A stretch of 64,000 bases of DNA, from contig QOCQ01000010.1 in the NCBI GenBank assembly GCA_003574685.1, positions 1 to 64,000 on the forward strand, given 5' to 3'. The notes below the pieces were generated by a model. The model was not told the DNA's origin and ran no database searches. It saw only the letters and a list, made by a program, of their open reading frames with translations. The translations under genes and the position numbers were made by a program. Shown piece by piece: positions 1 to 8,780 of this stretch. Source of the stretch: Rhodospirillaceae bacterium SYSU D60007 (GTDB lineage Bacteria > Pseudomonadota > Alphaproteobacteria > Reyranellales > Reyranellaceae). The first letter of the stretch is position 1; each line of letters begins with the position of its first letter.

Positions 1-49
1 GGCTCACCCTCGCCGAGCCGCTCTCCGATCATGCCATTGACCTCGCCGC

Positions 50-892
50 ATGAACCGATACCTTCAATCCGCCGGTGACCGCCACCCCAATTCCAACACT
101 TCTCGCGACGGCACCGCGCCGTTCGCCTTGCCTGGGACACTCCGCGTCTGTCCGAGCATCGGGGAGGGTACCGGCGGGGCCACAGCCACCCGGCGGCGCA
201 TGCTGGGCGGCACCAATATTCTCGAGTATCAGCTTTACTCAAATTCCGCGCGCACGACGATATGGGGCTCGTACTTCTGGTCGTTTTCTGCGAGGCCACC
301 CAACATCGACGTGCCCATAAACCTGTTTGGCACAGGTTCCGCCACGAGGACAATCTTTGCGCGTGTCTTCGCCAACCAGCAGACGGTGCCGCCGGGCTCA
401 TATATTTCCATGTTCAATGGTGGGCATACCGATTTTCGCTACCGCAACGGCACCACGACCTGCACTGTAACGCCCACGCTCCAGGCGCGCCCCACGTTCA
501 ACGTGACGGCCACTGTGCTCAAGAACTGCCTCGTGACGGCAACGGATATCGATTTCGGCAGCCGTGGCGTGCTGGCGTCAAATGTCGACGCGTCCGGCCA
601 GCTCGGCGTGCGCTGTACCGCCGGGACACCCTATACGGTCGGGCTCAACGGCGGCCTCTCCGGCGGACCGCCGACGGCGCGGCGCATGACCAGGGCCAGC
701 GAGTTCGTCACCTACGGCCTCTTCCGCGATGCGGCGTACGCGCAGCCCTGGGGCGACGTCGCGGGAAGCATGGCGTCCGGCACCGGCACCGGCGTGGTGC
801 AGAACCTCACGGTGTTCGGACGCGTGCCGCCGCAGGCCACCCCTTCGCCCGGCCTCTATTCGGATACCATCGTCGCGACGGTGACCTACTGA
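50..892 (+). CDS. Spore coat U / Csu-type fimbrial protein, 5'-truncated paralogue
   Basis: Two spore-coat-U (SCPU) domains of the Csu-type chaperone-usher pilin family. Residues from about 32 on match the intact downstream paralogue almost domain for domain: RVCPSIG, YQLYSNSART, ANQQTVPPGSY, then LKNCLVTATDIDFGSRG and a C-terminal VTVTY-like end that would be the donor strand. The first ~30 residues are basic and unlike the paralogue: there is no signal peptide and the first conserved Cys strand is missing. An in-frame stop lies just upstream (38-40), and the homologous VTAT segment falls in another frame near 75. Either this is a 5'-broken copy or the window edge hides a frameshift or assembly error. 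Family assignment is strong; functionality is doubtful. Confidence 0.6.
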   Translation: MNRYLQSAGDRHPNSNTSRDGTAPFALPGTLRVCPSIGEGTGGATATRRRMLGGTNILEYQLYSNSARTTIWGSYFWSFSARPPNIDVPINLFGTGSATRTIFARVFANQQTVPPGSYISMFNGGHTDFRYRNGTTTCTVTPTLQARPTFNVTATVLKNCLVTATDIDFGSRGVLASNVDASGQLGVRCTAGTPYTVGLNGGLSGGPPTARRMTRASEFVTYGLFRDAAYAQPWGDVAGSMASGTGTGVVQNLTVFGRVPPQATPSPGLYSDTIVATVTY

Positions 893-1013
893 CGCAGTGC
901 CTTGCGGACGGCACGGCTATAGCATGATGATTCTCTAGACGTTCTGGTTCCCTGGCGTGCTCCCAGACGCCAATCCAGACAAAGACGCTTCTGTACCGGA
1001 AGCGAAGCGGCAA

Positions 1014-1958
1014 ATGACGCTCCGACGGATTGCAAAATGTCTTGCCGTGCTGGCGCTGCTGGCGCCGGGCCCTGCGTTCGCTCAAAGCTGCTCGTTCAGC
1101 ATTTCCAGTGTCACCTTCGGCAACGTGAACATCCTGGGCGGCGCTGCGGTCGACGTCACGGCGACCCTCAGCATCAGTTGCACGTCGCTTCCGTTCGCGA
1201 ACGTCCGGATCTGCCCCAACATCGGCGACGGTTCCGGCGGCGCTACCGCGGGCGAGCGGCGCATGGTCAGCGGCACAAATATTCTGCGGTATCAGCTTTA
1301 CCAGGATTCCGCGCGCAGCGTGGTGTGGGGTTCATATTTCTGGGCATTTTCATCGCGGCCACCCACCATCAACCTGCCGATGAACGGCGCGGGCACGGGG
1401 TCCACCTCGGTGCCCATTTTTGCGCGGGTGTTTGCCAACCAGCAGACAGTGCCCCCCGGCTCATATCTCTCGACCTTCTCGGGGGCCCATACCGACTTCC
1501 GCTATGCCAACACCGTACTGCTCGGCTGCGATGTTGCGTACCTTACCAACGCACGCCCCACGTTCACCGTGAGTGCCAACGTGCTCAAGAATTGTCTCGT
1601 CACGGCAACGGATATCGATTTCGGCAGCCGGGGCGTGCTGACGTCCAACGTCAATGCCACCGGCCAGCTCGGCGTGCGCTGCACGGCCGGGACACCGTAT
1701 ACCGTCGGCCTGAACAATGGCCTCTCCGGTTCGTCACCAACGGCGCGGCGGATGACCAAGGGCACTGAGTTCGTCACCTACGGCCTCTACCGCGACACCG
1801 CGCGCACGCAGCCCTGGGGCAATGTCGCGGGAAGCATGCCATCAGGCACCGGCACCGGCCTGGTGCAGAACCTCACGGTGTTCGGCCGCGTGCCGCCGCA
1901 ATCCACGCCTTCGCCCGGCACCTATTCCGATACCGTCGTCGTCACGGTGACGTACTAG
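1014..1958 (+). CDS. Spore coat U / Csu-type fimbrial protein, two SCPU domains
   Basis: Secreted pilin-like protein of 314 aa. The ATG at 1014 is preferred over the upstream in-frame ATG at 957 because it begins a clean signal peptide (MTLRRIAKC, hydrophobic core, cleavage after AFA-Q). Mature protein begins with Cys-rich SCSFS, followed by a first SCPU domain (VTATLSISC, RICPNIGDGSGG, YQLYQDSARS, ANQQTVPPGSY) and a second (ARPTFTVSANVLKNC, DIDFGSRG, QLGVRCTAGTPY, SDTVVVTVTY). Such proteins polymerise by donor-strand exchange with a chaperone and usher, but no chaperone or usher gene is seen in this window; they may lie to the left. Tandem duplicate of the truncated gene at 50-892. Confidence 0.85.
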   Translation: MTLRRIAKCLAVLALLAPGPAFAQSCSFSISSVTFGNVNILGGAAVDVTATLSISCTSLPFANVRICPNIGDGSGGATAGERRMVSGTNILRYQLYQDSARSVVWGSYFWAFSSRPPTINLPMNGAGTGSTSVPIFARVFANQQTVPPGSYLSTFSGAHTDFRYANTVLLGCDVAYLTNARPTFTVSANVLKNCLVTATDIDFGSRGVLTSNVNATGQLGVRCTAGTPYTVGLNNGLSGSSPTARRMTKGTEFVTYGLYRDTARTQPWGNVAGSMPSGTGTGLVQNLTVFGRVPPQSTPSPGTYSDTVVVTVTY

Positions 1959-1964
1959 CAGGGT

Positions 1965-2003
1965 CCCGACGCTTGACGGTGAACGTCGGGCGCAGGCTAT
2001 ACT
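1965..2003 (+). promoter_or_regulatory. Candidate nap operon promoter with dyad over the -35
   Basis: TTGACG (1973-1978) and TATACT (1998-2003) are separated by 19 bp, slightly long for a sigma-70 promoter but both boxes are good. A 7-bp inverted repeat, CCCGACG (1965-1971) and CGTCGGG (1984-1990), brackets the -35 and could be an operator, or a weak hairpin ending the upstream pilin transcript. No FNR-type TTGAT-N4-ATCAA box was found here. napE starts 60 bp downstream. Confidence 0.45.
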
Positions 2004-2063
2004 TTTTTGCGATCGACCTTTCGACTCCTGTGAACGCGAGTCGCGCGGGCGGATGAGGTGACG

Positions 2064-2246
2064 ATGACCACGGACCAAGAAAGCAGGGATCCGCCGGCCG
2101 CATCGCGTCGCAAGGAATTGCTGGCCTTCTTCGTTCTTGCTTTCGGCATTTGGCCCATCGTCGCCGTTGCAGTCGTCGGCGGCTACGGCTTCCTCGTCTG
2201 GATGTGGCAGATCGTCACCGGTCCGCCAGGCCCTCCGGCAGGTTGA
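2064..2246 (+). CDS. napE: Periplasmic nitrate reductase subunit NapE
   Basis: Small integral membrane protein, 60 aa, first gene of napEDABC. A polar N-terminus (TTDQESRDPPAASRRKE) is followed by one hydrophobic helix (LLAFFVLAFGIWPIVAVAVV), then GYGFLVWMWQIVTGPPGPP, the typical NapE/TorE end. The ATG at 2064 is preferred over the GTG at 2058 because GAGGTG lies just upstream. NapE's role is not well established; it is found in many alphaproteobacterial nap operons. Spacing to napD is 5 bp. Confidence 0.9.
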   Translation: MTTDQESRDPPAASRRKELLAFFVLAFGIWPIVAVAVVGGYGFLVWMWQIVTGPPGPPAG

Positions 2247-2251
2247 GCGAG

Positions 2252-2554
2252 ATGACCCGTCCAGCCGATATGAGCAGAAGGGCGTTTCTGGCAGGCGCGT
2301 CTTCCGGCACGCATCACATCTCGAGTGCGGTGGTTGTCGTGCTTCCTCCACGTGCCGCGGACGTTCACCAGCGCCTGAGAGAAATGCCCGAAGTGGAGAT
2401 CCACGCAAGCGAGGGCAACAAGATCGTCATCACGATCGAGGGTCCGACCTCGGGATCACTCGGCATGACCCTCGCACAAATCGCGCTCTTTGACGGCGTC
2501 GTTACGGCGAACATGGTGTTTGAATGCGTTGAACAGTCGGAGGTTGCACCATGA
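2252..2554 (+). CDS. napD: NapD, chaperone for NapA maturation
   Basis: Cytoplasmic chaperone that in the family binds the Tat signal peptide of NapA and holds it back until the molybdenum cofactor is loaded. The ferredoxin-like NapD fold is visible as [30 protein letters not shown], and a final [21 protein letters not shown]. 100 aa from the ATG at 2252; a second ATG at 2270 is possible. The N-terminus itself reads [11 protein letters not shown], resembling a Tat motif, but there is no long hydrophobic region, so export is unlikely. The stop overlaps the napA start (ATGA, 2551-2554), implying translational coupling. Confidence 0.9.
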   Translation: MTRPADMSRRAFLAGASSGTHHISSAVVVVLPPRAADVHQRLREMPEVEIHASEGNKIVITIEGPTSGSLGMTLAQIALFDGVVTANMVFECVEQSEVAP

Positions 2555-5055
2555 CGGCAGAATTGACGCGTCGTGATCTCCTCAGGGCGCAAGCGGCATC
2601 GGCCGCAGCTGCGGCGGCCGGCATTTCCCTTCCCGCGTCAGCACAACCCGTGCCCGGAGGGGTGGGCGCGCTCAGCATCAAATGGTCGAAAGCGCCATGC
2701 CGGTTTTGCGGCACTGGCTGCGGTGTCATGGTCGGGGTGAAAGACGGACAGGTCGTCGCGACTCACGGCGACATGCAGGCCGAGGTCAACCGCGGCCTTA
2801 ACTGCGTGAAGGGCTATTTCCTTTCGAAAATCATGTATGGCGCCGACCGCCTGACGAAGCCGCTCCTGCGTAAGACAAACGGCGCCTACGACAAGAACGG
2901 CACGTTCGAGCCGGTCTCCTGGACCGAAGCATTCGATGTCATGGCCGCGCAACTGAAGGCGGTGCTGCGAGAGAAGGGGCCAACGGCCATCGGCATGTTC
3001 GGCTCCGGGCAGTGGACCATCTTCGAAGGATACGCCGCCACCAAGCTCATGCGAGGCGGCTTCCGCTCCAATAACCTCGATCCCAACGCGCGCCACTGCA
3101 TGGCGTCCGCGGCCGTGGCCTTCATGCGGACGTTCGGGATGGACGAGCCGATGGGCTGCTATGACGATTTCGAGCATGCAGACGCGTTCGTCCTGTGGGG
3201 ATCGAACATGGCCGAGATGCATCCCATCCTCTGGACGAGGGTGGCGGACCGCAGGCTCGGACATCCGCATGTACGCTGCGCCGTGCTGTCCACTTTCACG
3301 CACAGGTCCATGGACCTCGCGGACATTCCCATCATCTTCAAGCCCGGAACGGACCTGGCCATTCTCAACTACATCGCCAATCACATCATCAGGACGGGCC
3401 GGGTCAACCAGAAGTTCGTGCGCGATCATACGGTTTTTGTAAGGGGCGCGACCAATATCGGTTACGGGCTGCGTCCGGAGAATCCGATGGAAAGATCAGC
3501 AACGGGCCGTGGCGATCCGGGGAAGATCGAGCCGACCGACTTCGAGAGCTTCAGCAAGCTGGTCTCGGAATACACGCTCGACAAGGTTTCGAAGCTCACC
3601 GGTGTTGAGCCCGGGTTTCTCGAAGAGCTCGCCGAGCTCTACGCCGACCCGGGCAAGAAGGTGATGTCGCTCTGGACCATGGGCTTCAACCAGCACGTGC
3701 GCGGCGTCTGGGCGAACCAGATGATCTACAATCTGCACCTGCTGACGGGAAAGATCTCGGAACCGGGTAACAGCCCGTTTTCTCTTACCGGTCAGCCGTC
3801 GGCCTGCGGGACGGCGCGTGAGGTCGGTACGTTCGCGCACAGGCTGCCGGCCGACATGGTGGTCACGAACCCCGAGCACCGCGCGCATGCGGAGGAGCTT
3901 TGGAAGCTGCCGCGCGGGCTTCTGCCCGACAAGCCGGGCTACCATGCGGTCGAACAGGACCGCATGCTCAGGGACGGCAAGCTCAACTGGTACTGGATAC
4001 AGGTCAACAACAACCTCCAGGCGGCGCCGAACACAACGCAGGAAACCTATCCTGGCTATCGCAACCCCGAGAATTTCGTGGTCGTCTCGGATGCCTATCC
4101 GACCCTTACGGCCGTCAATGCCGACCTGATCCTTCCTGCCGCCATGTGGGTGGAAAAGGAGGGGGCGTACGGCAATGCCGAGCGCCGGACTCACGTATGG
4201 CATCAGCTTGTCGATGCACCCGGCGAGTCCCGCTCCGATCTCTGGCAACTGGTCGAATTTTCCAGGCGGTTCACGACGGATGAGGTCTGGCCGGCCGATC
4301 TGCTCGCAGCCAACCCCGCCTTCCGCGGGAAGAGCCTCTTTGACGTACTGTTCCGTAACGGCAATGTCGACAGGTTTCCCCTGACTGAGCTTGATTCAGA
4401 GTACGCGAATCACGAAGCGAAGCATTTCGGTTTCTACATTCAGAAGGGGCTGTTCGAGGAGTATGCCTCTTTCGGCCGCGGTCATGGGCACGACCTCGCA
4501 CCGTACGATACCTATCATCAGGTCCGCGGCCTGCGCTGGCCGGTTGTCGAGGGCAAGGAGACCCGATGGCGGTATCGTGAAGGCCACGATCCCTACGTAA
4601 AGCCCGGGCAGGGCGTCAGGTTCTACGGCAACCCCGACGGCAAGGCGAAGATACTCGCCGTACCCTACGAGCCACCGGCGGAGTCTCCGGACAGGGAATA
4701 TGATCTGTGGCTGGTGACGGGCCGGGTGCTCGAGCACTGGCATTCCGGTTCAATGACCATGCGCGTCCCGGAACTCTACAGGGCATTCCCGGATGCGGTG
4801 TGTTTCATGAACGCGGAGGACGCGCGTAACCGTGGCCTCAACCAGGGTGCTGAGATACGCATTGTTTCGCGCAGGGGAGAAATCCGCACGCGCCTCGAGA
4901 CGCGCGGCCGTAACCGCATGCCCAAAGGCGTGGTCTTCGTTCCCTGGTTCGATGCCCGCAGGCTGATCAACAAGGTGACCCTCGACGCCACCGACCCGAT
5001 CTCCAAACAGACGGATTTCAAGAAATGCGCAGTCAAGATCGTCTCCGCGACCTGA
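2551..5055 (+). CDS. napA: Periplasmic nitrate reductase catalytic subunit NapA
   Basis: Reduces nitrate to nitrite in the periplasm using a bis-MGD molybdenum centre and one 4Fe-4S cluster. 834 aa, the usual length. Tat signal [10 protein letters not shown] then an Ala-rich core cleaved near PASAQ. The cluster cysteines are C50, C53, C57 and C85 (C-x2-C-x3-C-x27-C). The molybdenum ligand is C183 in NARHCMASA. Later family motifs include [10 protein letters not shown] and the C-terminal [15 protein letters not shown] cofactor-binding domain. NapA needs MobA-made guanylated cofactor; a mobA homologue lies at 29247. Fourth-domain end [10 protein letters not shown] is intact. Electrons come from NapC through NapB. 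Confidence 0.97.
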   Translation: MTAELTRRDLLRAQAASAAAAAAGISLPASAQPVPGGVGALSIKWSKAPCRFCGTGCGVMVGVKDGQVVATHGDMQAEVNRGLNCVKGYFLSKIMYGADRLTKPLLRKTNGAYDKNGTFEPVSWTEAFDVMAAQLKAVLREKGPTAIGMFGSGQWTIFEGYAATKLMRGGFRSNNLDPNARHCMASAAVAFMRTFGMDEPMGCYDDFEHADAFVLWGSNMAEMHPILWTRVADRRLGHPHVRCAVLSTFTHRSMDLADIPIIFKPGTDLAILNYIANHIIRTGRVNQKFVRDHTVFVRGATNIGYGLRPENPMERSATGRGDPGKIEPTDFESFSKLVSEYTLDKVSKLTGVEPGFLEELAELYADPGKKVMSLWTMGFNQHVRGVWANQMIYNLHLLTGKISEPGNSPFSLTGQPSACGTAREVGTFAHRLPADMVVTNPEHRAHAEELWKLPRGLLPDKPGYHAVEQDRMLRDGKLNWYWIQVNNNLQAAPNTTQETYPGYRNPENFVVVSDAYPTLTAVNADLILPAAMWVEKEGAYGNAERRTHVWHQLVDAPGESRSDLWQLVEFSRRFTTDEVWPADLLAANPAFRGKSLFDVLFRNGNVDRFPLTELDSEYANHEAKHFGFYIQKGLFEEYASFGRGHGHDLAPYDTYHQVRGLRWPVVEGKETRWRYREGHDPYVKPGQGVRFYGNPDGKAKILAVPYEPPAESPDREYDLWLVTGRVLEHWHSGSMTMRVPELYRAFPDAVCFMNAEDARNRGLNQGAEIRIVSRRGEIRTRLETRGRNRMPKGVVFVPWFDARRLINKVTLDATDPISKQTDFKKCAVKIVSAT

Positions 5056-5519
5056 CAGGGCTGCGCGTTCTCGCGGTTGTGCTTGGCATGGCCGCGGTCA
5101 CCGCTTCGGTTGCGCTCGCCCAGCAGGGAGCACAACTACGTGGCAACGTGCCGTTCACGGAAACGCCACGGGCCGAGCCGATGCCTAGATGGATCGTCGA
5201 TGATGTGCGCAAGATGCGCGCCTATCCTGACCAGCCGCCGCTCATCCCGCACTCGATCGAGGGATACCAGCTTTCCGTCAACACGAACCGGTGCCTTTCC
5301 TGCCACAAGCGGGAATTCACGGAAAGTTCGGGCGCGCCGATGATCAGCGTCACGCATTACATCACCCGCGAGGGGCAAATGCTCGCCGATGTCTCCCCTC
5401 GACGCTATTTCTGCACGGCCTGCCACGTACCGCAGGCGGACGCCAGACCCCTGGTCGAGAACACCTTCAAGGATATGAGCCGGATGGGCGTTGGACATGC
5501 CGGGGACAACAGGCGATGA
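5025..5519 (+). CDS. napB: Dihaem cytochrome c NapB, electron transfer subunit
   Basis: 164-aa periplasmic dihaem cytochrome that passes electrons from NapC to NapA. N-terminal hydrophobic signal ([21 protein letters not shown]). Two haem-binding sites: C90-LS-CH and C130-TA-CH. The conserved IPHSIEGYQ and NRCLSCH contexts are typical of NapB, as is the final [11 protein letters not shown]-type tail. The gene overlaps the last 31 bp of napA in another frame, and its stop overlaps the napC start, so the operon is tightly coupled. Confidence 0.95.
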   Translation: MRSQDRLRDLTGLRVLAVVLGMAAVTASVALAQQGAQLRGNVPFTETPRAEPMPRWIVDDVRKMRAYPDQPPLIPHSIEGYQLSVNTNRCLSCHKREFTESSGAPMISVTHYITREGQMLADVSPRRYFCTACHVPQADARPLVENTFKDMSRMGVGHAGDNRR

Positions 5520-6151
5520 CAGGGATCAAGAGCCAGATCGCCTGGGCCTGGCGATTCCTGACCCGGCCGGCCGCCACCCTGAGTCTCGCTTTCCTGACGC
5601 TCGGTGGCTTTGTCGGAGGGGTTTTGTTCTGGGGCGCATTCAATACGGCCCTGGAAGCAACCAACACCGAACAATTTTGCATTTCCTGTCATGAGATGAA
5701 GGACAACGTCTATCAGGAGCTGACGCGCACCATTCATTTCACCAATCGCTCCGGCGTGCGCGCGTCCTGCCCTGACTGTCATGTGCCACACGAGTGGACC
5801 GACAAGATCGCGCGCAAGATGCAGGCCTCAAAGGAGGTATGGGGCAAGATATTCGGGACCATCGATACGCGGCGCGAGTTTCTGGATCACCGGCTTGAAC
5901 TTGCCCAGCATGAATGGAAGAGGCTCAAGGCCAACGACAGCCTGGAGTGCCGCAACTGCCATTCCTCGGTTGCCATGGATCTCTCCAAGCAGACACGGCG
6001 GGCGGCCGACATCCATTCACGCTATCTGCTGTCCGGTGAGGCGACCTGCATCGACTGCCACAAGGGTATCGCGCACGAGCTGCCGAACATGGCGGATGTC
6101 CATCCGGGCTGGTTTGTTCCTCCGGAGCTGCGGGACTACCGTCCACGGTAG
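5516..6151 (+). CDS. napC: NapC/NirT tetrahaem cytochrome c, quinol dehydrogenase
   Basis: Membrane-anchored tetrahaem cytochrome that oxidises quinol and reduces NapB. 211 aa from the ATG at 5516, which overlaps the napB stop (ATGA). One N-terminal transmembrane helix (residues ~18-42, [21 protein letters not shown]) and four haem sites: C55-ISCH, C85-PDCH, C145-RNCH and C178-IDCH, with the family sequence KGIAHELPN near the end. Last gene of the operon; the next gene is convergent 42 bp away. No napF, napG or napH is present, the common alphaproteobacterial arrangement. Confidence 0.95.
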   Translation: MTGIKSQIAWAWRFLTRPAATLSLAFLTLGGFVGGVLFWGAFNTALEATNTEQFCISCHEMKDNVYQELTRTIHFTNRSGVRASCPDCHVPHEWTDKIARKMQASKEVWGKIFGTIDTRREFLDHRLELAQHEWKRLKANDSLECRNCHSSVAMDLSKQTRRAADIHSRYLLSGEATCIDCHKGIAHELPNMADVHPGWFVPPELRDYRPR

Positions 6152-6193
6152 CGTCAGTGGGGCAAGGCAGTCCCGCGCCGCCCTCGTCGAACG

Positions 6194-7294
6194 TCACTTC
6201 TTCTCGGGCCAGTAATAGTTGGCGCCGGCCTCATAGGGCGGGATCACGAACCGGCGTGCCGGCACCACTTGCGAGGCATAGGCGCGCTGCGACTCGTAAA
6301 CCTTCTTGAAGAAGGGATTCTTCTCCGCCTCTGCCCTGGCGATCTGGTCCCACGCTTCCAGCGTTTTCCTCAGGATGTCCTCGGGCGTGCGTTCGATCTT
6401 GACGCCGTGCTTTTCGCGCAATTCCTTTAATGCCTCGGCATTGAGCTTGTTACTGATTGTCTGCGAGCGGAATGTCGCTTCCCAGCTCGCAGCCCTGATA
6501 ATTGCCTGAAGATCAGGTGTCAGATTCTTCCACACGTCGGCGTTGATGAGCAGCTCCAGGACTGTGGCAGGCTCATGGGTGGAGGGCATGTAGTAGTGCT
6601 TCCACACGGTCTGGAAGCCGACTTTCATGTCCTCGGCGGGCCCGACCCATTCGCCGCACTCGATCACGCCGCGCTCGGCAGCCGGCACAATCTCGCCGCC
6701 CGGCATGTTGACGGTGGCCATGCCCGACTTGCTGAACACCTCGGCGGTAATTCCTGTCTCTCGACACTTGCGCCCTTTGAGGTCCTCCCAGCTCGTGATC
6801 GGGCGCTTGAACCAGCCCAATACCTGGTTGGCAACAGAGGTGAGGGGAATGGGCACCACGTCGCGCTTGAGCTGATCCTGATAGAGCTCGCGATAGAGCT
6901 CAAGGCCGCCGCCATCATAGAGCCAACCCATGTAGTCGATCATGTCCATGCCGAACGGTCCGCCGGGAGCCGGGCCGAACAGTGTCGCGGCGCGCTGCTT
7001 GCCCACCCAGTAGGCAGGGGCGGTATGGCCGCCATCAATGACCTTCTTGTGCACCGCGTCGAGCACCTCAAAGGCCGGGACGATGGCGCCGGCGGGCGCC
7101 AGCTCGATGTCGAGGCGCCCGGCTGACATGACCTTCACCCGGTCCGCCCAGTACTTGAAGTTCTCGAAGATCAGGCCGGAAGGGGGGAAGCTCGACTGAA
7201 AGCGAAGCTTTTGGGGCGCTTGCGCCACCGCGGGCGGAGCGTGGACGAAGAGGGCAGCCAGGGCAGCCGCCAAAGCAAAACCAGGGACTCGCAT
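6194..7294 (-). CDS. TRAP transporter substrate-binding protein, DctP family
   Basis: Periplasmic binding protein of a tripartite ATP-independent transporter, 366 aa. Signal peptide MRVPGFALAAAL...AVAQ. The DctP core includes LRFQSSFPPSG, VLDAVHKKVIDGGH, and the conserved block MPGGEIVPAAERGVIECGEWVGPAEDMKVGF that carries the ligand-facing Arg/Glu and resembles TakP-like 2-oxoacid binders; that ligand is inference. No DctQ or DctM membrane gene is adjacent, so this is an orphan binding protein or serves a distant transporter. It converges with napC. Confidence 0.88.
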   Translation of the reverse strand: MRVPGFALAAALAALFVHAPPAVAQAPQKLRFQSSFPPSGLIFENFKYWADRVKVMSAGRLDIELAPAGAIVPAFEVLDAVHKKVIDGGHTAPAYWVGKQRAATLFGPAPGGPFGMDMIDYMGWLYDGGGLELYRELYQDQLKRDVVPIPLTSVANQVLGWFKRPITSWEDLKGRKCRETGITAEVFSKSGMATVNMPGGEIVPAAERGVIECGEWVGPAEDMKVGFQTVWKHYYMPSTHEPATVLELLINADVWKNLTPDLQAIIRAASWEATFRSQTISNKLNAEALKELREKHGVKIERTPEDILRKTLEAWDQIARAEAEKNPFFKKVYESQRAYASQVVPARRFVIPPYEAGANYYWPEKK

Positions 7295-7374
7295 GGCATT
7301 TCCTCCTGAAGTTCTTTGTCACGGGGCTAATTGGGCAACAATGATTGCACAATCGCAATTCCCTTTGAGATTCT

Positions 7375-8580
7375 TCAGATGCCTGACGTCGAGCCGGCGA
7401 CGTGATGGCGTGCACGCAGGCTGTAGAGGCCGATCGCCAGAGTCGGCAGGGCACCGATCAGGAAGCCGATGCGGTAGCTTTGCGTCAGGGCCAGCGCGGC
7501 GCTGAACAGCAACGGCATGATCAGCGAGCCGGCATCGCCGAAGGCCAGCACCACGCCGGTCGTGCTGCCGATGCGGCCGCTGGGCGAGAGGCGGGCCACC
7601 TCGGCCAGCAGCACGCCATGCCAGCTCACCGCCGTGGCGCTGAACGCCATCGAGACAACGATGATGAGCCATGCCGGCCACTGTGCGTCGAGCGCAGCCG
7701 TCAGCGCCGCCGACACCGACATGGCAATGCCAAGGCCGGCCAGCAGTACGCCGGGCTGCACCAGCCGTCCCGCGACCCAGCCCCAGCCGATGCGCGCCGG
7801 CACGGCCACGGCGACGGCAATCGAGAACGCAAGGCCGGCACTCGACAGGTCGCGGCCGAGGCCTTCCACGAGGTAGAGGACGAAGAAGCCGGTGAACAGC
7901 GCCTGCAGGCCAACGAAGCTGAACATGGTGAAGCACAGCAGCCGCAGCGCCGGTACACGCAGCACCGACAGCACATTGCTGCGCATGTCGGCCGGCGACA
8001 GCGGCTGGGCAGGGTTTCTGTCGGTGTCGAAGCGCGCGCGCAGCGGCTGCAGCGCCAGCGCCGTGCCGGCGCAGATCGCAGCGGCGCAGAGCAGCGTCGC
8101 CTGCCAGCCGGCCGCGTCGACCAGCGCCGGCGCCAGCACGCCCGCCAGCATCAGCCCCGCCGGCACGCCGGTCTGCTTCAGCGAGAAGATCAGCGGCGCC
8201 AGCCGCGGCGGCGCGAAGCGGCCCAGCAGATGCGAGCTGGAGGGCGTTGACACCGCCTGACCCAGGCCGGCCGCGAAGGCACCGGGCACAAACGCGGCAA
8301 CGACACCCGCCGCGCTCACCGCGAGACCGCCGCCCAGAAGCAGCATGCCGGCCTGTGTCATGCGCAGCGCACCGTAGCGCAGGATGAAGCCGCCGCACCC
8401 CAGGGTCGACAGAAAGCCGGCGGCCGACGAGAGACTGAGATACACGCCGACCAGCGCCGGGCTGATGTCGAGGTCGGCAACGATTGCCGGCGCGATCAGG
8501 GGCACCACCGAGCGGCCCAGCGTCGCACAGGTCTGCTGTGCCAGCATCGAGGCGAGGGCGAGCTTGAGGTGCGAGATGAT
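7375..8580 (-). CDS. MFS transporter, start codon unusual
   Basis: Major facilitator superfamily permease with about 12 hydrophobic segments and MFS-like loops (GFILRYGALRM, HLLGRFAPPRLAPLIFSLKQTG, GWGWVAGRL, LLAEVARLSPSGRIG). Substrate cannot be predicted. The open frame extends up to 8676, but the extra N-terminus is Cys-rich and unlike an MFS start. A perfect AGGAGG (8588-8593, reverse strand) sits 7 nt before ATC-ATC at 8580; the first canonical ATG is at 8547, inside the first helix. I placed the start at the ATC for that reason, with low certainty about the start but high certainty about the family. Divergent from the next gene. Confidence 0.8.
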   Translation of the reverse strand: MISHLKLALASMLAQQTCATLGRSVVPLIAPAIVADLDISPALVGVYLSLSSAAGFLSTLGCGGFILRYGALRMTQAGMLLLGGGLAVSAAGVVAAFVPGAFAAGLGQAVSTPSSSHLLGRFAPPRLAPLIFSLKQTGVPAGLMLAGVLAPALVDAAGWQATLLCAAAICAGTALALQPLRARFDTDRNPAQPLSPADMRSNVLSVLRVPALRLLCFTMFSFVGLQALFTGFFVLYLVEGLGRDLSSAGLAFSIAVAVAVPARIGWGWVAGRLVQPGVLLAGLGIAMSVSAALTAALDAQWPAWLIIVVSMAFSATAVSWHGVLLAEVARLSPSGRIGSTTGVVLAFGDAGSLIMPLLFSAALALTQSYRIGFLIGALPTLAIGLYSLRARHHVAGSTSGI

Positions 8581-8720
8581 GCCGGTTCCTCCTGTGCGCA
8601 AGGCCGGTGCGTCATGCAGCGGCCCGCGGCATAGTTGGCACGTTTGCGCGGTGCGGGTGGAGCGCGTGTTCGTCAACGCTGCTTCTCAGTTCGGCCAGCG
8701 GAACCACGAAAGGAGCATTG

Positions 8721-8740
8721 CCTTCCCCTGGAGGGGAAGG
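8721..8740. repeat. GC-rich hairpin of the CCTTCCCC repeat family
   Basis: A perfect 20-bp palindrome (CCTTCCCCT / AGGGGAAGG arms) lies in the divergent spacer between the MFS gene and the folate/biopterin-type transporter. It is the simple form of the element found at 15510-15631, where two such hairpins face one another. Confidence 0.6.
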
Positions 8741-8780
8741 TCGTTTTGATTCTCATACGATAGCCTTGGGAGGAGAGGGG

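Noticed and set aside
1-53. End of an upstream gene (LTLAEPLSDHAIDLAA then stop)
   Set aside because: It is only 16 codons and cannot be told from chance without sequence to the left.
2252-2320. NapD as an exported Tat substrate because of SRRAFLAG
   Set aside because: There is no long hydrophobic core or cleavage site, and the NapD fold follows at once; NapD is cytoplasmic by family.
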